From: a candidate division WOR-3 bacterium | GTDB lineage: Bacteria > SDB-A | Assembly: GCA_016934535.1 (NCBI GenBank) | Contig: JAFGSQ010000016.1 | Span: 1 to 64,000, forward strand | Direction of reading: 5' to 3' | DNA: 64,000 nt | Part shown: positions 43,239-51,548 of the stretch, in pieces | How the letters are laid out: every line of letters starts with the position of its first letter | How positions within the stretch are numbered: the stretch's first letter is position 1 | Program-made: the position numbers and the translations under genes | The notes under the pieces: model-generated | Told to the model about the DNA's origin: nothing | Database searches by the model: none | Seen by the model: the letters and a program-made list of their open reading frames with translations, nothing else

Positions 43239-44297
43239 ATGGCAAAAGAACTGATAAAAGGAAACTACGCCGTCGTCAAAGCGGCAATCCTAGCCGGTGC
43301 CGAGACATACTTCGGCTACCCGATAACGCCGGCTTCCGAAATAGCTGAAGGTTCGGCATATTATTTTCCCAGGGTCAACAGGACTTTCCTTCAGGCAGAA
43401 AGCGAAGTCGCTTCAATAAACATGCTCTATGGTTCAGGAGGAGCCGGAGCGAGAACACTGACCGCGAGTTCCGGCCCCGGCATCAGTCTCATGCAGGAAG
43501 GCATTTCCTATGCCGTCGGAGCTGAAGTCCCGTGCCTGATAGTCAACGTTATGAGAGCCGGACCGGGTCTCGGAAACATCGCTCCTGAACAGGCGGATTA
43601 CAATCAGTCGGTCAAGGGCGGCGGACACGGGTCTTACCATCTCATTGTGCTGGCGCCTAATTCGGCACAGGAAATGTGCGACCTGACTATAAGGGGTTTC
43701 GAACTCGCCGATAAATACAGAATTCCGGTTGTGCTTCTTTCTGACGCGTTCATCGGCCAGATGATGGAACCCGTGGAATTTCCCGAACCGCTTCCCCAAA
43801 AAGACCTTCCTAAAAAACCATGGTCAACACAGGGAACCAAAGAATTTTCGCGCAGCATAATCAATTCGATTTATCTGGAACCCTCCGAAATGGAAAAACA
43901 CATCGAAAGGCTCGGTGATAAATTCAGAAAGATTGAAGAGAATGAAACCGCGTTTGAGGAATTCATGACAGACGATGCTGAAATCATACTCATAGGTTAC
44001 GGAATAACGTCGAGAATTCTCAAAGACGTCACTGAAATCGCGAGAAAAGAAGGTATAAAAGCCGGCCTTTTCAGGCCGATAACTCTTTGGCCGTTCCCGG
44101 GGAAAAAACTTAAAGAACTCGCCAAAAAAACAAAAAATATCCTTGTAGTAGAGATGTCAGATGGTCAGTTGTTCGATGACATCAGACTCCAGACAGACTG
44201 CAAAACAGAAATATATTTGTACAAAAGAATGGGCGGTATTGTTCCAACTTCGGCTGAAATACTTGAACAGGTCAAAAAAATAACGGGGAGGAAGTAA
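43239..44297 (+). CDS. vorB: 2-oxoacid:ferredoxin oxidoreductase alpha subunit (VorB type)
   Basis: 352 residues. It contributes the pyrimidine side of the thiamine diphosphate site. GNYAVVKAAILAGAETYFGYPITPASEIAE and TASSGPGISLMQEGISYAVGAEVPCLIVNVMRAGP are diagnostic. Length and sequence look most like the branched-chain (3-methyl-2-oxobutanoate) VorB form, but 2-oxoglutarate (KorA) use cannot be excluded. The oxidoreductase turns 2-oxoacids into acyl-CoA and CO2 while reducing ferredoxin. The stop overlaps the next start by one base. Confidence 0.85.
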   Translation: MAKELIKGNYAVVKAAILAGAETYFGYPITPASEIAEGSAYYFPRVNRTFLQAESEVASINMLYGSGGAGARTLTASSGPGISLMQEGISYAVGAEVPCLIVNVMRAGPGLGNIAPEQADYNQSVKGGGHGSYHLIVLAPNSAQEMCDLTIRGFELADKYRIPVVLLSDAFIGQMMEPVEFPEPLPQKDLPKKPWSTQGTKEFSRSIINSIYLEPSEMEKHIERLGDKFRKIEENETAFEEFMTDDAEIILIGYGITSRILKDVTEIARKEGIKAGLFRPITLWPFPGKKLKELAKKTKNILVVEMSDGQLFDDIRLQTDCKTEIYLYKRMGGIVPTSAEILEQVKKITGRK

Positions 44298-45718
44298 TGG
44301 GAAAAGTTTTGAGAAAACCCAAAAGTTTTTACGACGAATTTTTCAGAAATCCCAGCCCCGACAAAGGAACCACTCATTACTGTCCCGGCTGCGGACACGG
44401 CATTGTACATAAATACATTGCCGAAGCGATAGAAGATTTTGAAATCGCCGGTAAAACAATTTGGGTAAGTCCCGTCGGATGCAGCGTCTTCGGATACTAT
44501 TACTTCGACTGTGGACATCAGCAGGCTCCCCACGGAAGGGCTCCCGCTGTAGCGACCGGAATAAAAAGGTCCCGGCCTGATTCCGTGGTGATAAGTTATC
44601 AGGGCGACGGCGATCTCGCGGCGATAGGCGGAAACGAGATACTCCACTCAGCCAACAGAGGGGAAAGCATAACCGTATTTTTCGTCAACAACAGCATATA
44701 CGGAATGACAGGCGGACAGATGGCTCCGACCACTTTGGTCGGTCAGAAAACGACCACCACACCGTACGGAAGAAATCCTGCAAACGAAGGTCACCCTCTG
44801 AGAATGGCTGAATTGATATCTCAGCTTGAATCTCCGGTTTACGTCGAAAGGGTGAGCCTTCACGACACCAAGCACAGAATAAAAGCCAGACTAGCAATAA
44901 GAAAAGCTCTGCAGATTCAGATGGAAAATAAAGGATTTTCATTCGTCGAAATTCTCTCCCAGTGCCCTTCCGGCTGGAAAGTAACACCCGTCGACTCCCT
45001 GAAATGGATTGAAGAAAATCAGTTGCCGTATTTTCCTGTCGGTGTTTTCAAAGACGTGTCTTCACAAAGAACACCCCGGGAAATCATAAGACCTTTGTGG
45101 GAAAACAAAAAAATTAAAGAAGCTCTTGAGTTCGAAACGCAGGTAAACGTTTACCCTGAGCCAAAACCGAAAAAAGAAATATTCGAAAATCCCAAAATCA
45201 AAATAGCAGGTTTCGGGGGACAGGGAATTCTGATGCTCGGTGTACTTCTCGCCGAATCCGCGATGCTCGCAGGCAAAGAAGTGACCTGGATCCCTTCATA
45301 CGGCCCTGAAATGAGGGGCGGTACGGCGAATTGCCACGTTGTCATAAAATCAGGAAAAATCTCGAACCCGAGCGTCGACAAACCCGACATACTGATTGCC
45401 ATGAACCAGCCTTCATTGGAAAAATTCGAAAAAGACGTCGCGCCAGGCGGTTTGATCATAATAGACACGACGCTTGTCAAAAAAGGCGTGTCGAGGAAAG
45501 ACGTCCAGGTTCTGGCAAAGCCTTTCAGCGAAATAGCCGATAAAGAACTTAAAAACACGAAAGTGACAAACTCGCTGATACTCGGAGCACTCATTGGATT
45601 GACAGGATTAATCGATAAAACCGCAGTATTCGACGCTTTTAAGACTCACATCTCCCGCGAAAACCTCATAGAGATAAACAAAAGCGCTTTGGAAAAAGGG
45701 ATGAACCTGACTGATTGA
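44297..45718 (+). CDS. 2-oxoacid:ferredoxin oxidoreductase, fused beta and gamma subunits
   Basis: 473 residues in one frame. Residues about 25-275 are the beta subunit: HYCPGCGHGIVHKYIAEA, then the thiamine diphosphate motif GDGD (103-106) and NNSIYGMTGGQMAPTT. Residues about 300-473 are the gamma subunit: KIAGFGGQGILMLGVLLAES and SYGPEMRGGTANCHVVI. A short Pro/Lys-rich linker (about 285-298) joins them. Many bacteria encode these as separate genes. With the ferredoxin and VorB-type subunits it would form a complete enzyme. Confidence 0.93.
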   Translation: MGKVLRKPKSFYDEFFRNPSPDKGTTHYCPGCGHGIVHKYIAEAIEDFEIAGKTIWVSPVGCSVFGYYYFDCGHQQAPHGRAPAVATGIKRSRPDSVVISYQGDGDLAAIGGNEILHSANRGESITVFFVNNSIYGMTGGQMAPTTLVGQKTTTTPYGRNPANEGHPLRMAELISQLESPVYVERVSLHDTKHRIKARLAIRKALQIQMENKGFSFVEILSQCPSGWKVTPVDSLKWIEENQLPYFPVGVFKDVSSQRTPREIIRPLWENKKIKEALEFETQVNVYPEPKPKKEIFENPKIKIAGFGGQGILMLGVLLAESAMLAGKEVTWIPSYGPEMRGGTANCHVVIKSGKISNPSVDKPDILIAMNQPSLEKFEKDVAPGGLIIIDTTLVKKGVSRKDVQVLAKPFSEIADKELKNTKVTNSLILGALIGLTGLIDKTAVFDAFKTHISRENLIEINKSALEKGMNLTD

Positions 45719-45774
45719 TTTCGACGCTCATTTAATTTTTACCGACTGACTCCAGCATAACGTAGGAGGAGACT

Positions 45775-46671
45775 GTGCCAGAAAAAATGGACGATCTGTA
45801 TAAAATAGCCCTGTCAAAAGGCAGAAAAATACTTTCCGTCGCCTGTGCCGAAGATGAGAATGTCCTGGAAGCCCTCATCGAATCAGTGAAAATGGGCCTG
45901 ACTTCACCCGTACTTTTCGGCGATAAAATCAAAATAACCGGCATTTTACAAAAGAAAGGCGTTGAACCAGATGATTTTGAAATCGTAGACGTGAAAGACC
46001 GGTATCAAGCTGCGCATCAGGCAGTAAAAGCAGTCAGCACAGGAGAAGCGGACTTCCTGATGAAAGGCTTGATTCCGACCTCGAATTTCCTAAAAGCCGT
46101 CCTCGATAAAGAGACAGGACTCAGGTTCTCGGAAGTCTTAAGTCACGCGGCGGTTTTATCTCTCAATCTATATCACAAACTCTTGATAATTACGGACGGA
46201 GGAATGAACGAGCATCCTGACTTGACGACAAAAATCCGGATACTCGAAAACTCGGTCAAACTGTGCGAAAAACTCGGAATAAACAATCCCAAAGTCGCAG
46301 TTCTGGCCGGAGTGGAAACTGTTTCCGAGAAACAGCCTGAGACCATTGACGCCGCACAATTAAGCAAGATGAACTCAACAGGTCAGATAAAAAACTGTAT
46401 TGTAGACGGACCGCTCGCGATAGACGCGGCCATTTCAGAAGAATCGGCACACCACAAAAACATTTTATCTCCAGTCGCTGGCGACGCTGATATTCTTTTG
46501 GTACCTTCGATGTCTGCAGGAAACATGCTCGCAAAATCCCTGATATATTTCGCCTCAGCGCAGGCGGCAGGAGCAATTCTCGGCACGACTAAACCCGTTG
46601 TCATGCTGTCAAGATCTGACGAACCGAAAACAAAACTCAATTCCATTGCCCTTGGATCGGTGCTCTCATGA
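45775..46671 (+). CDS. ptb: Phosphate butyryltransferase
   Basis: 298 residues, family length about 300. It exchanges CoA for phosphate on butyryl- or branched acyl-CoA; a kinase then makes ATP. Characteristic parts are GEADFLMKGLIPTSNFLKAVL (about 84-104), LIITDGGMNEHPDL (about 137-150), AVLAGVETVSEKQPETIDAAQLSKM and LLVPSMSAGNMLAKSLIYFA. The GTG start at 45775 follows TAGGAGGAG. The kinase gene (buk) is not in the window. Being next to the 2-oxoacid oxidoreductase suggests use of its acyl-CoA product. Confidence 0.9.
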   Translation: MPEKMDDLYKIALSKGRKILSVACAEDENVLEALIESVKMGLTSPVLFGDKIKITGILQKKGVEPDDFEIVDVKDRYQAAHQAVKAVSTGEADFLMKGLIPTSNFLKAVLDKETGLRFSEVLSHAAVLSLNLYHKLLIITDGGMNEHPDLTTKIRILENSVKLCEKLGINNPKVAVLAGVETVSEKQPETIDAAQLSKMNSTGQIKNCIVDGPLAIDAAISEESAHHKNILSPVAGDADILLVPSMSAGNMLAKSLIYFASAQAAGAILGTTKPVVMLSRSDEPKTKLNSIALGSVLS

Positions 46672-46689
46672 AGTTTATGGCAGTTCGCT

Positions 46690-46726
46690 CATTCATTAAC
46701 GATTGCATTTTTTCGTTAATTGAATG
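46690..46726 (+). promoter_or_regulatory. Imperfect dyad before the Crp/Fnr gene
   Basis: CATTCATTAACGA (46690-46702) and TCGTTAATTGAATG (46713-46726) are inverted copies with one unpaired base, separated by 10 bp. No T-run follows, so a terminator is unlikely. It could be an operator for the regulator encoded 37 bp further on, or an mRNA hairpin. Confidence 0.5.
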
Positions 46727-46762
46727 ATAATTCAAAGTGTTGTAACTCATCAGGGAAACATA

Positions 46763-47422
46763 ATGAAAACGGATGCAAGCGAATCAACCGAAAAAAAAAT
46801 CATCTACAAAAAAGGCGAATTGATATTCAGTGAAGGCGAAACCGGGAATGAAATGTACCTCATCAAATCAGGAAACGTAAGAATTTATAAACTGACAGGC
46901 AGAATTCAGCACACTTTGGCGGTTATAAAAGAAGGTAATTTTTTCGGAGAAATGGCCATTCTAGACCAATCCCCCAGATCGGCGAGCGCCGAAGCATACA
47001 CAGATGTCGAACTGGTCATATTCGACAAAGAAGCCTTCGTTTCACACATTAGGAAAAATCCCTTCATCGAATTCGTCGTAAATGAATTGATCTCCAGACT
47101 CAGAGTCACTTCCAATCAATTCAAACTTCTCGCTATTCCGGATGACGAACTCAGGTTCGCCACGATTCTGCTCACAAAAGCCCAAAATTTTTCGGACGGA
47201 TTTACCGACGGCGCGATCGTGTCCATGAACATTGACGCCGAAATAATAGCGGCAAGCGTAGGCATAAAAGACGCGACTGCAAAAAAAATCATCGATAATC
47301 TGAAAGAATCAGAAGTCATCATCTACGAAGGCGATAATATGAAAGTCAACACGGATAAACTCAAAGAATTCATCAGATACATAAAACTTAAAAACAAATT
47401 CGAAGACGAGGAGACGGCTTGA
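46763..47422 (+). CDS. Crp/Fnr-family transcriptional regulator
   Basis: 219 residues from the ATG at 46763 (AGGGA upstream); an ATG at 46724 overlaps the dyad and lacks a ribosome site. The cyclic-nucleotide-binding-type domain (about 10-125) has ISEG-like FSEGETGNEMYLIKSGNVRIYK and FFGEMAILDQSPRSASAEAYTD. A dimer helix and a winged helix-turn-helix follow (about 150-205, IDAEIIAASVGIKDATAKKIIDNLKESEVI). The Fnr cysteine cluster is absent, so it is not an iron-sulfur oxygen sensor of that type. Ligand unknown. The stop overlaps the next start. Confidence 0.88.
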   Translation: MKTDASESTEKKIIYKKGELIFSEGETGNEMYLIKSGNVRIYKLTGRIQHTLAVIKEGNFFGEMAILDQSPRSASAEAYTDVELVIFDKEAFVSHIRKNPFIEFVVNELISRLRVTSNQFKLLAIPDDELRFATILLTKAQNFSDGFTDGAIVSMNIDAEIIAASVGIKDATAKKIIDNLKESEVIIYEGDNMKVNTDKLKEFIRYIKLKNKFEDEETA

Positions 47423-47832
47423 AAATCAGCACGAATTTGCTAATCCTGATTGCTATGACATCTGTCGTATCCTGCAGCAAAGATCCCCTCTCACCGCACA
47501 GCAAACCTGTAGCCGTCCTCAACGTAAGACCTGAGACGGCCTATATTTCGAATGCTGTTTTCACGATAGACGCTGAAGGAAGCAGTTGTTCGGGAGTACC
47601 GGCCGCGGACTTGTGGGCGAGAATATCCTGGAATTTCGACCGGGATCCTGATTCGATCCTCTGGGAAAACTGGACAAGTTTGCACAGTATTCTTACATCG
47701 CCTCCGTCAATCTCCTATTCGCTCGACACGAATCAGTCGTTTCCGCTAGTTAAAATAATCGCTCTCGAAGTAGCCAATCCAAACGGTGTTTCTGACACTG
47801 CCGTCGACACCGTCATCATTCTCAAAAACTGA
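47419..47832 (+). CDS. Small PKD-like lipoprotein
   Basis: 137 residues. The signal peptide ends in VVSC with Cys19. The mature 118 residues are beta-rich, with PVAVLNVRPETAYISNAVFTIDAEGSS at the start and LVKIIALEVANPNGVSDTAVDTVII at the end, which resembles a single PKD (immunoglobulin-like) domain as found on surface lipoproteins. The TTG start at 47419 overlaps the regulator stop by four bases, so it is probably co-expressed with it. No specific function can be given. Confidence 0.65.
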   Translation: MKISTNLLILIAMTSVVSCSKDPLSPHSKPVAVLNVRPETAYISNAVFTIDAEGSSCSGVPAADLWARISWNFDRDPDSILWENWTSLHSILTSPPSISYSLDTNQSFPLVKIIALEVANPNGVSDTAVDTVIILKN

Positions 47833-47842
47833 AACAGCAGAT

Positions 47843-48742
47843 ATGAATTTAGTTAAAGTAGGCGGACAAGCGATTCTGGAAGGCGTGATGATGATCACTC
47901 CTAAGAGCTGGTCGCTTTCGGTACGTCAGGACGACGACACCATAGTGACAAAAAAATGGAACCGAAAATCCTTCCTCGAAAAACATTTTTTACTAAGACT
48001 GCCGCTCGTGAGAGGTTTCGTGGTTCTCTTTGAGACAGTTTTTCTCGGATACAAAGCCCTCGAAATGTCGTCTCAGATACTAATGAAGGACCAGAAGAAA
48101 ACCTGGAAAGATGATTTAATCATGATACTCTCGCTTTTAGCCGCGATTCTCGTATTTTTCAGTCTTCCTCTTCTCGCGTCGAAATACATTTTCCCGGGAA
48201 TTTACAAAGACAATCAGTTTCTTCTGAATCTTATCGTCGGATCATTCAGACTGACATTTTTTATACTGTATGTTGTAGCAATTTCGTTCTTGAAAGACGT
48301 CAGAAGAGTCTTTGAGTATCACGGAGCGGAGCACAAAGCAATATACTGTTACGAATCCGGACATGATCTCACTCCTGAAAACGCATTGACGTACAACAAG
48401 GAACATCCGAGATGCGGCACAAGCCTGATCCTGGTCACGGTAGTTCTCGCAATCATTATCAGCGCTCTTTTCGACACCATCATATTTAATCGTTTTCATT
48501 TTTCAAACACCCCGCTGAACAGGACGCTGGTTCATCTTTTTTACATTCCCTTCATAGCCGGTTTGGCTTACGAATTCAACAGACTCGGATCAAAACACGC
48601 AAACAATCCTTTTTTTAGAATACTTGTCTATCCCGGACTGCTGATGCAGAAACTGACGACAAAGCAGCCGGATTGCAAACAAATGGAAGTGAGCATATCT
48701 GCTCTGAAAGCTTCCGTAGAAGAATCCGGCAATGCTTCCTGA
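47843..48742 (+). CDS. DUF1385 membrane protein
   Basis: 299 residues from the ATG at 47843, just after the preceding stop; an upstream in-frame start lies inside the lipoprotein gene. The opening VGGQAILEGVMMITPKSWSLSVR is the signature of DUF1385. Three to four membrane segments follow (about 105-125, 145-170, 210-235 and 245-262), with FEYHGAEHKAIYCYESG and EHPRCGTSLIL between them (conserved His and Cys). The gene order DUF1385-prfA-prmC is widespread. Function unknown. Confidence 0.88.
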   Translation: MNLVKVGGQAILEGVMMITPKSWSLSVRQDDDTIVTKKWNRKSFLEKHFLLRLPLVRGFVVLFETVFLGYKALEMSSQILMKDQKKTWKDDLIMILSLLAAILVFFSLPLLASKYIFPGIYKDNQFLLNLIVGSFRLTFFILYVVAISFLKDVRRVFEYHGAEHKAIYCYESGHDLTPENALTYNKEHPRCGTSLILVTVVLAIIISALFDTIIFNRFHFSNTPLNRTLVHLFYIPFIAGLAYEFNRLGSKHANNPFFRILVYPGLLMQKLTTKQPDCKQMEVSISALKASVEESGNAS

Positions 48743-49823
48743 AAACATAAAACTCACCGAATTTATTGAAAAGGCGAGATCCAAACATCTTGTCATAAAT
48801 GACGAAATATCGGACCCTGCGATTTTCTCGAATCAGAAAAAATATCTCCGCCTTCTCAAAGAAAAATCCGAACTTGATCCAATAATATATTTAAACGATG
48901 AGATAAACGATTTAAAGAAAAAACTCTCGGATGTAACCCGGATCATATCTTCAGAAAATGACGAAGAAATTCTGGCGCTCGCACGAACCGAGGAAAAAGA
49001 ATTGCAAGATTCAATAAAAAGAAAAACCGAAGAATTAATGATTTGTCTTGTCCCGAAAGATCCCCTCGACTCCAGAAACATCATAGTTGAATTGAGACCG
49101 GCGGCAGGAGGTGAAGAAGCGGCTCTTTTCGCCGGCGACATGTTCAGGATGTATCAGAGATTTTCTGAATTGAATTCCTGGAAATTCGACTTGATAGACA
49201 TACACAAAAGCGAGCTCGGAGGCGTCAAAGACTGCGTATTTTCCGTTTCCGGAAAAGACGTGTTCAGAAAAATGAAATTCGAATCCGGAGTTCACAGGGT
49301 TCAGCGCGTACCTGCGACCGAATCAGGCGGCCGAATTCACACTTCGACAATTACTGTCGCCATACTTCCCGAACCCGAAGAAGTCGAAATTCAGATCGAC
49401 CCGAAAGATATAAAAATGGATTTTTTCCACGCGTCCGGACCGGGAGGCCAGAATGTAAACAAACTTTCCACGGCGGTAAGACTGACGCACATTCCAACGG
49501 GTCTGGCTGTTGTTTGTCAGGACGAAAGGAGCCAGATAAAAAACAGGGAAAAAGCCTACAAAGTTCTCAAGGCCCGGATATATGATATAAAACTGAACGA
49601 AGAAACAGAAAAAATTTCCAGTCAGAGAAAAGCGCAGGTCGGAACCGGCGACAGAAGTGAAAGAATACGGACATATAATTTCCCTCAGAAAAGAGTCACC
49701 GACCACAGGATCAATTTCTCCATACACAGACTTGAAGAGGTTCTCGACGGAGATCTCGACCCCGTTATATCAATGCTTCTCGAAGACGAGCAAAACAGAA
49801 AAATAATGTCTATAGGTCTTTGA
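48732..49823 (+). CDS. prfA: Peptide chain release factor 1
   Basis: 363 residues. It reads UAA and UAG stops. The catalytic GGQ is in ASGPGGQNVNKLSTAVRLTHIPTG (about 236-259); VHRVQRVPATESGGRIHTSTITVAILPE (RF1 type) precedes it. The C-terminus with HRINFSIHRLEEVLDGDLD is standard. The start lies 11 bp inside the DUF1385 gene and lacks a clear ribosome site, which suggests coupling. The modifying enzyme PrmC is encoded next. Confidence 0.96.
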   Translation: MLPENIKLTEFIEKARSKHLVINDEISDPAIFSNQKKYLRLLKEKSELDPIIYLNDEINDLKKKLSDVTRIISSENDEEILALARTEEKELQDSIKRKTEELMICLVPKDPLDSRNIIVELRPAAGGEEAALFAGDMFRMYQRFSELNSWKFDLIDIHKSELGGVKDCVFSVSGKDVFRKMKFESGVHRVQRVPATESGGRIHTSTITVAILPEPEEVEIQIDPKDIKMDFFHASGPGGQNVNKLSTAVRLTHIPTGLAVVCQDERSQIKNREKAYKVLKARIYDIKLNEETEKISSQRKAQVGTGDRSERIRTYNFPQKRVTDHRINFSIHRLEEVLDGDLDPVISMLLEDEQNRKIMSIGL

Positions 49824-49829
49824 TAAGAG

Positions 49830-50678
49830 ATGAGAAATATTGCTGATTTAATTGAAGACGGATCCGCGAAACTCCAATCGGAAGGAATTGAAAACTTTTT
49901 AGACGAAGCATATTACCTCCTGTCTCACGCTTCGGGTATGAGCATAGACGAATTGCTTAAAAACAGTGAAAAATGTATAAAAGAATCCGGAACTCTCTTG
50001 TACTATGAATATTTGAAAAAAAGAGTCCAGAAAATTCCGAGACAATACATTACGGGAACCGAAAAATTTTTCGGTTTAAACATCAAAGTCGGTCCCGGGG
50101 TATTTATACCGAGACCGGAAACGGAAATTCTCGCAATAACGGCAGAAAAGTTTTTAAAGGATAAAAAAGGGAAAGTAATCGAATGCTTCTCCGGCTCGGG
50201 CGCCGTGTCTTTGTGCTTATCAAAACACTTGCCCTTTGCCGAGATAATTTCGATTGAGATATCCTCTGAAGCGGTCAAATGGCAGAAAAGAAACCTTTTG
50301 TCACACGGGAACCTGTCACAAAAAATTTCGCTCGTAAGAGCCGACACTTTACAATCATTGAGACCTGGAAACGACATTATCGCCGTCGTAGCCAATCCCC
50401 CCTACGTCCCTTATCCGGAACTCGCCGGACTCGATCCGGAAATTATTGAAAACGAACCTGAATCTGCATTAAACGGAGGATTTGACGGACTGGAACAGTT
50501 CAGAAATCTGTCGGAGCAGGCGCAGGAGATTCTTCCCGACGGATCATTTTTATTCTCTGAAATCGGAGAGGATCAGTTCGACAGAGCCAGGAGAATACTG
50601 TACGGAAATGGTTTCCGTTCTGTTCACGGAGAAAAAGACTTATCGGGAATAACAAGAATCGTTATCGCCAGTAAATAA
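49830..50678 (+). CDS. prmC: Release factor glutamine methyltransferase PrmC
   Basis: 282 residues. It methylates the Gln of the GGQ motif in release factors. The N-terminal helical domain (about 1-80) is followed by a class I methyltransferase fold with PRQYITGTEKFFGLNIKVGPGVFIPRPETE, the SAM loop VIECFSGSGAVSL and the catalytic NPPY in VVANPPYVPYPELAGL (about 187-202). It is placed 6 bp after its substrate gene prfA. Confidence 0.95.
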   Translation: MRNIADLIEDGSAKLQSEGIENFLDEAYYLLSHASGMSIDELLKNSEKCIKESGTLLYYEYLKKRVQKIPRQYITGTEKFFGLNIKVGPGVFIPRPETEILAITAEKFLKDKKGKVIECFSGSGAVSLCLSKHLPFAEIISIEISSEAVKWQKRNLLSHGNLSQKISLVRADTLQSLRPGNDIIAVVANPPYVPYPELAGLDPEIIENEPESALNGGFDGLEQFRNLSEQAQEILPDGSFLFSEIGEDQFDRARRILYGNGFRSVHGEKDLSGITRIVIASK

Positions 50679-50696
50679 AGGCGGAAAGAGGATGGA

Positions 50697-51548
50697 ATGG
50701 ACTTCAAATTCGTCAGAATTCTAGCCAACCCAAATAAGGATTACGCTCCGGTCATGAAGAAAATCATTTCTTTTCTCTCAAAAAGGGGTGTAACGACATT
50801 CTTCGGTGAAATCCCGAACGATGAAGAGGACCTCGTGATTTCCCTCGGCGGCGACGGGACCATGCTCAAAGCCGCCAAGACAGTCCGGCACAAAGACATC
50901 CCCCTGCTCGGCATCAATCTCGGAAATCTCGGTTTTCTTGCCGACATTAAAGCGCAGGACACTGACCTTTCTCTCGAAGAACTCGCAAGAGGAGATTACA
51001 GACTCGAAAGAAGGATCAATCTAAGAGTAGACGGCACTTCTGATGCTCTGAACGATGTAGTGGTAATGCCGAGGATGTCGTTCAGGGTCATTCACCTTCT
51101 TTCGTTCGTCAACGGTAACTTCCTGACTGAAATAGTCGGTGACGGGGTTATAATTTCCACTCCTACGGGCTCAACGGCTTATTCGCTTTCCGCAGGAGGT
51201 CCGATAGTTCAGTCCGACATGGACCTTATAATCATAAATTCAATATCCCCCCATTCTCTTTCCCTGCGTCCGATCATTATTCCTCCGGACTCAAAAGTAA
51301 AAATTACCCTTTGCAGTGAATCCGCTTTTGTAGCGATAGACGGTCAAACAGCAAAAAACATTTCGAAGGGCGATGAAATTGAAATCGCGAAATCTGATTC
51401 TTACACAACTCTTCTCAGACTCAAAAGCGTCGACTATTTTTCGACTCTCCGCTCGAAACTGAAGCTCGGAGACACGAAAATGAAAACGAGCTGCGGCGGC
51501 TGTAAGAACAGTTCCAAATGCTATTATTTCAGCATACACGATGATTAA
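50697..51548 (+). CDS. nadK: NAD kinase with Cys-rich C-terminal tail
   Basis: 283 residues. It makes NADP from NAD. The GGDG motif is at 51-54 (ISLGGDGTMLKAA); LGINLGNLGFLADI and GDGVIISTPTGSTAYSLSAGGPIV are typical of the family. The last 22 residues, after the normal end of the fold, hold C266, C269 and C275 in a C-x2-C-x5-C pattern. This tail is not part of standard NAD kinases and could bind a metal. It overlaps recN by eight bases. Confidence 0.94.
   Translation: MDFKFVRILANPNKDYAPVMKKIISFLSKRGVTTFFGEIPNDEEDLVISLGGDGTMLKAAKTVRHKDIPLLGINLGNLGFLADIKAQDTDLSLEELARGDYRLERRINLRVDGTSDALNDVVVMPRMSFRVIHLLSFVNGNFLTEIVGDGVIISTPTGSTAYSLSAGGPIVQSDMDLIIINSISPHSLSLRPIIIPPDSKVKITLCSESAFVAIDGQTAKNISKGDEIEIAKSDSYTTLLRLKSVDYFSTLRSKLKLGDTKMKTSCGGCKNSSKCYYFSIHDD

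Noticed and set aside
46690-46726. Inverted repeat read as a terminator for ptb
   Set aside because: No T-run follows and the stem is AT-rich; an operator or mRNA hairpin fits better.
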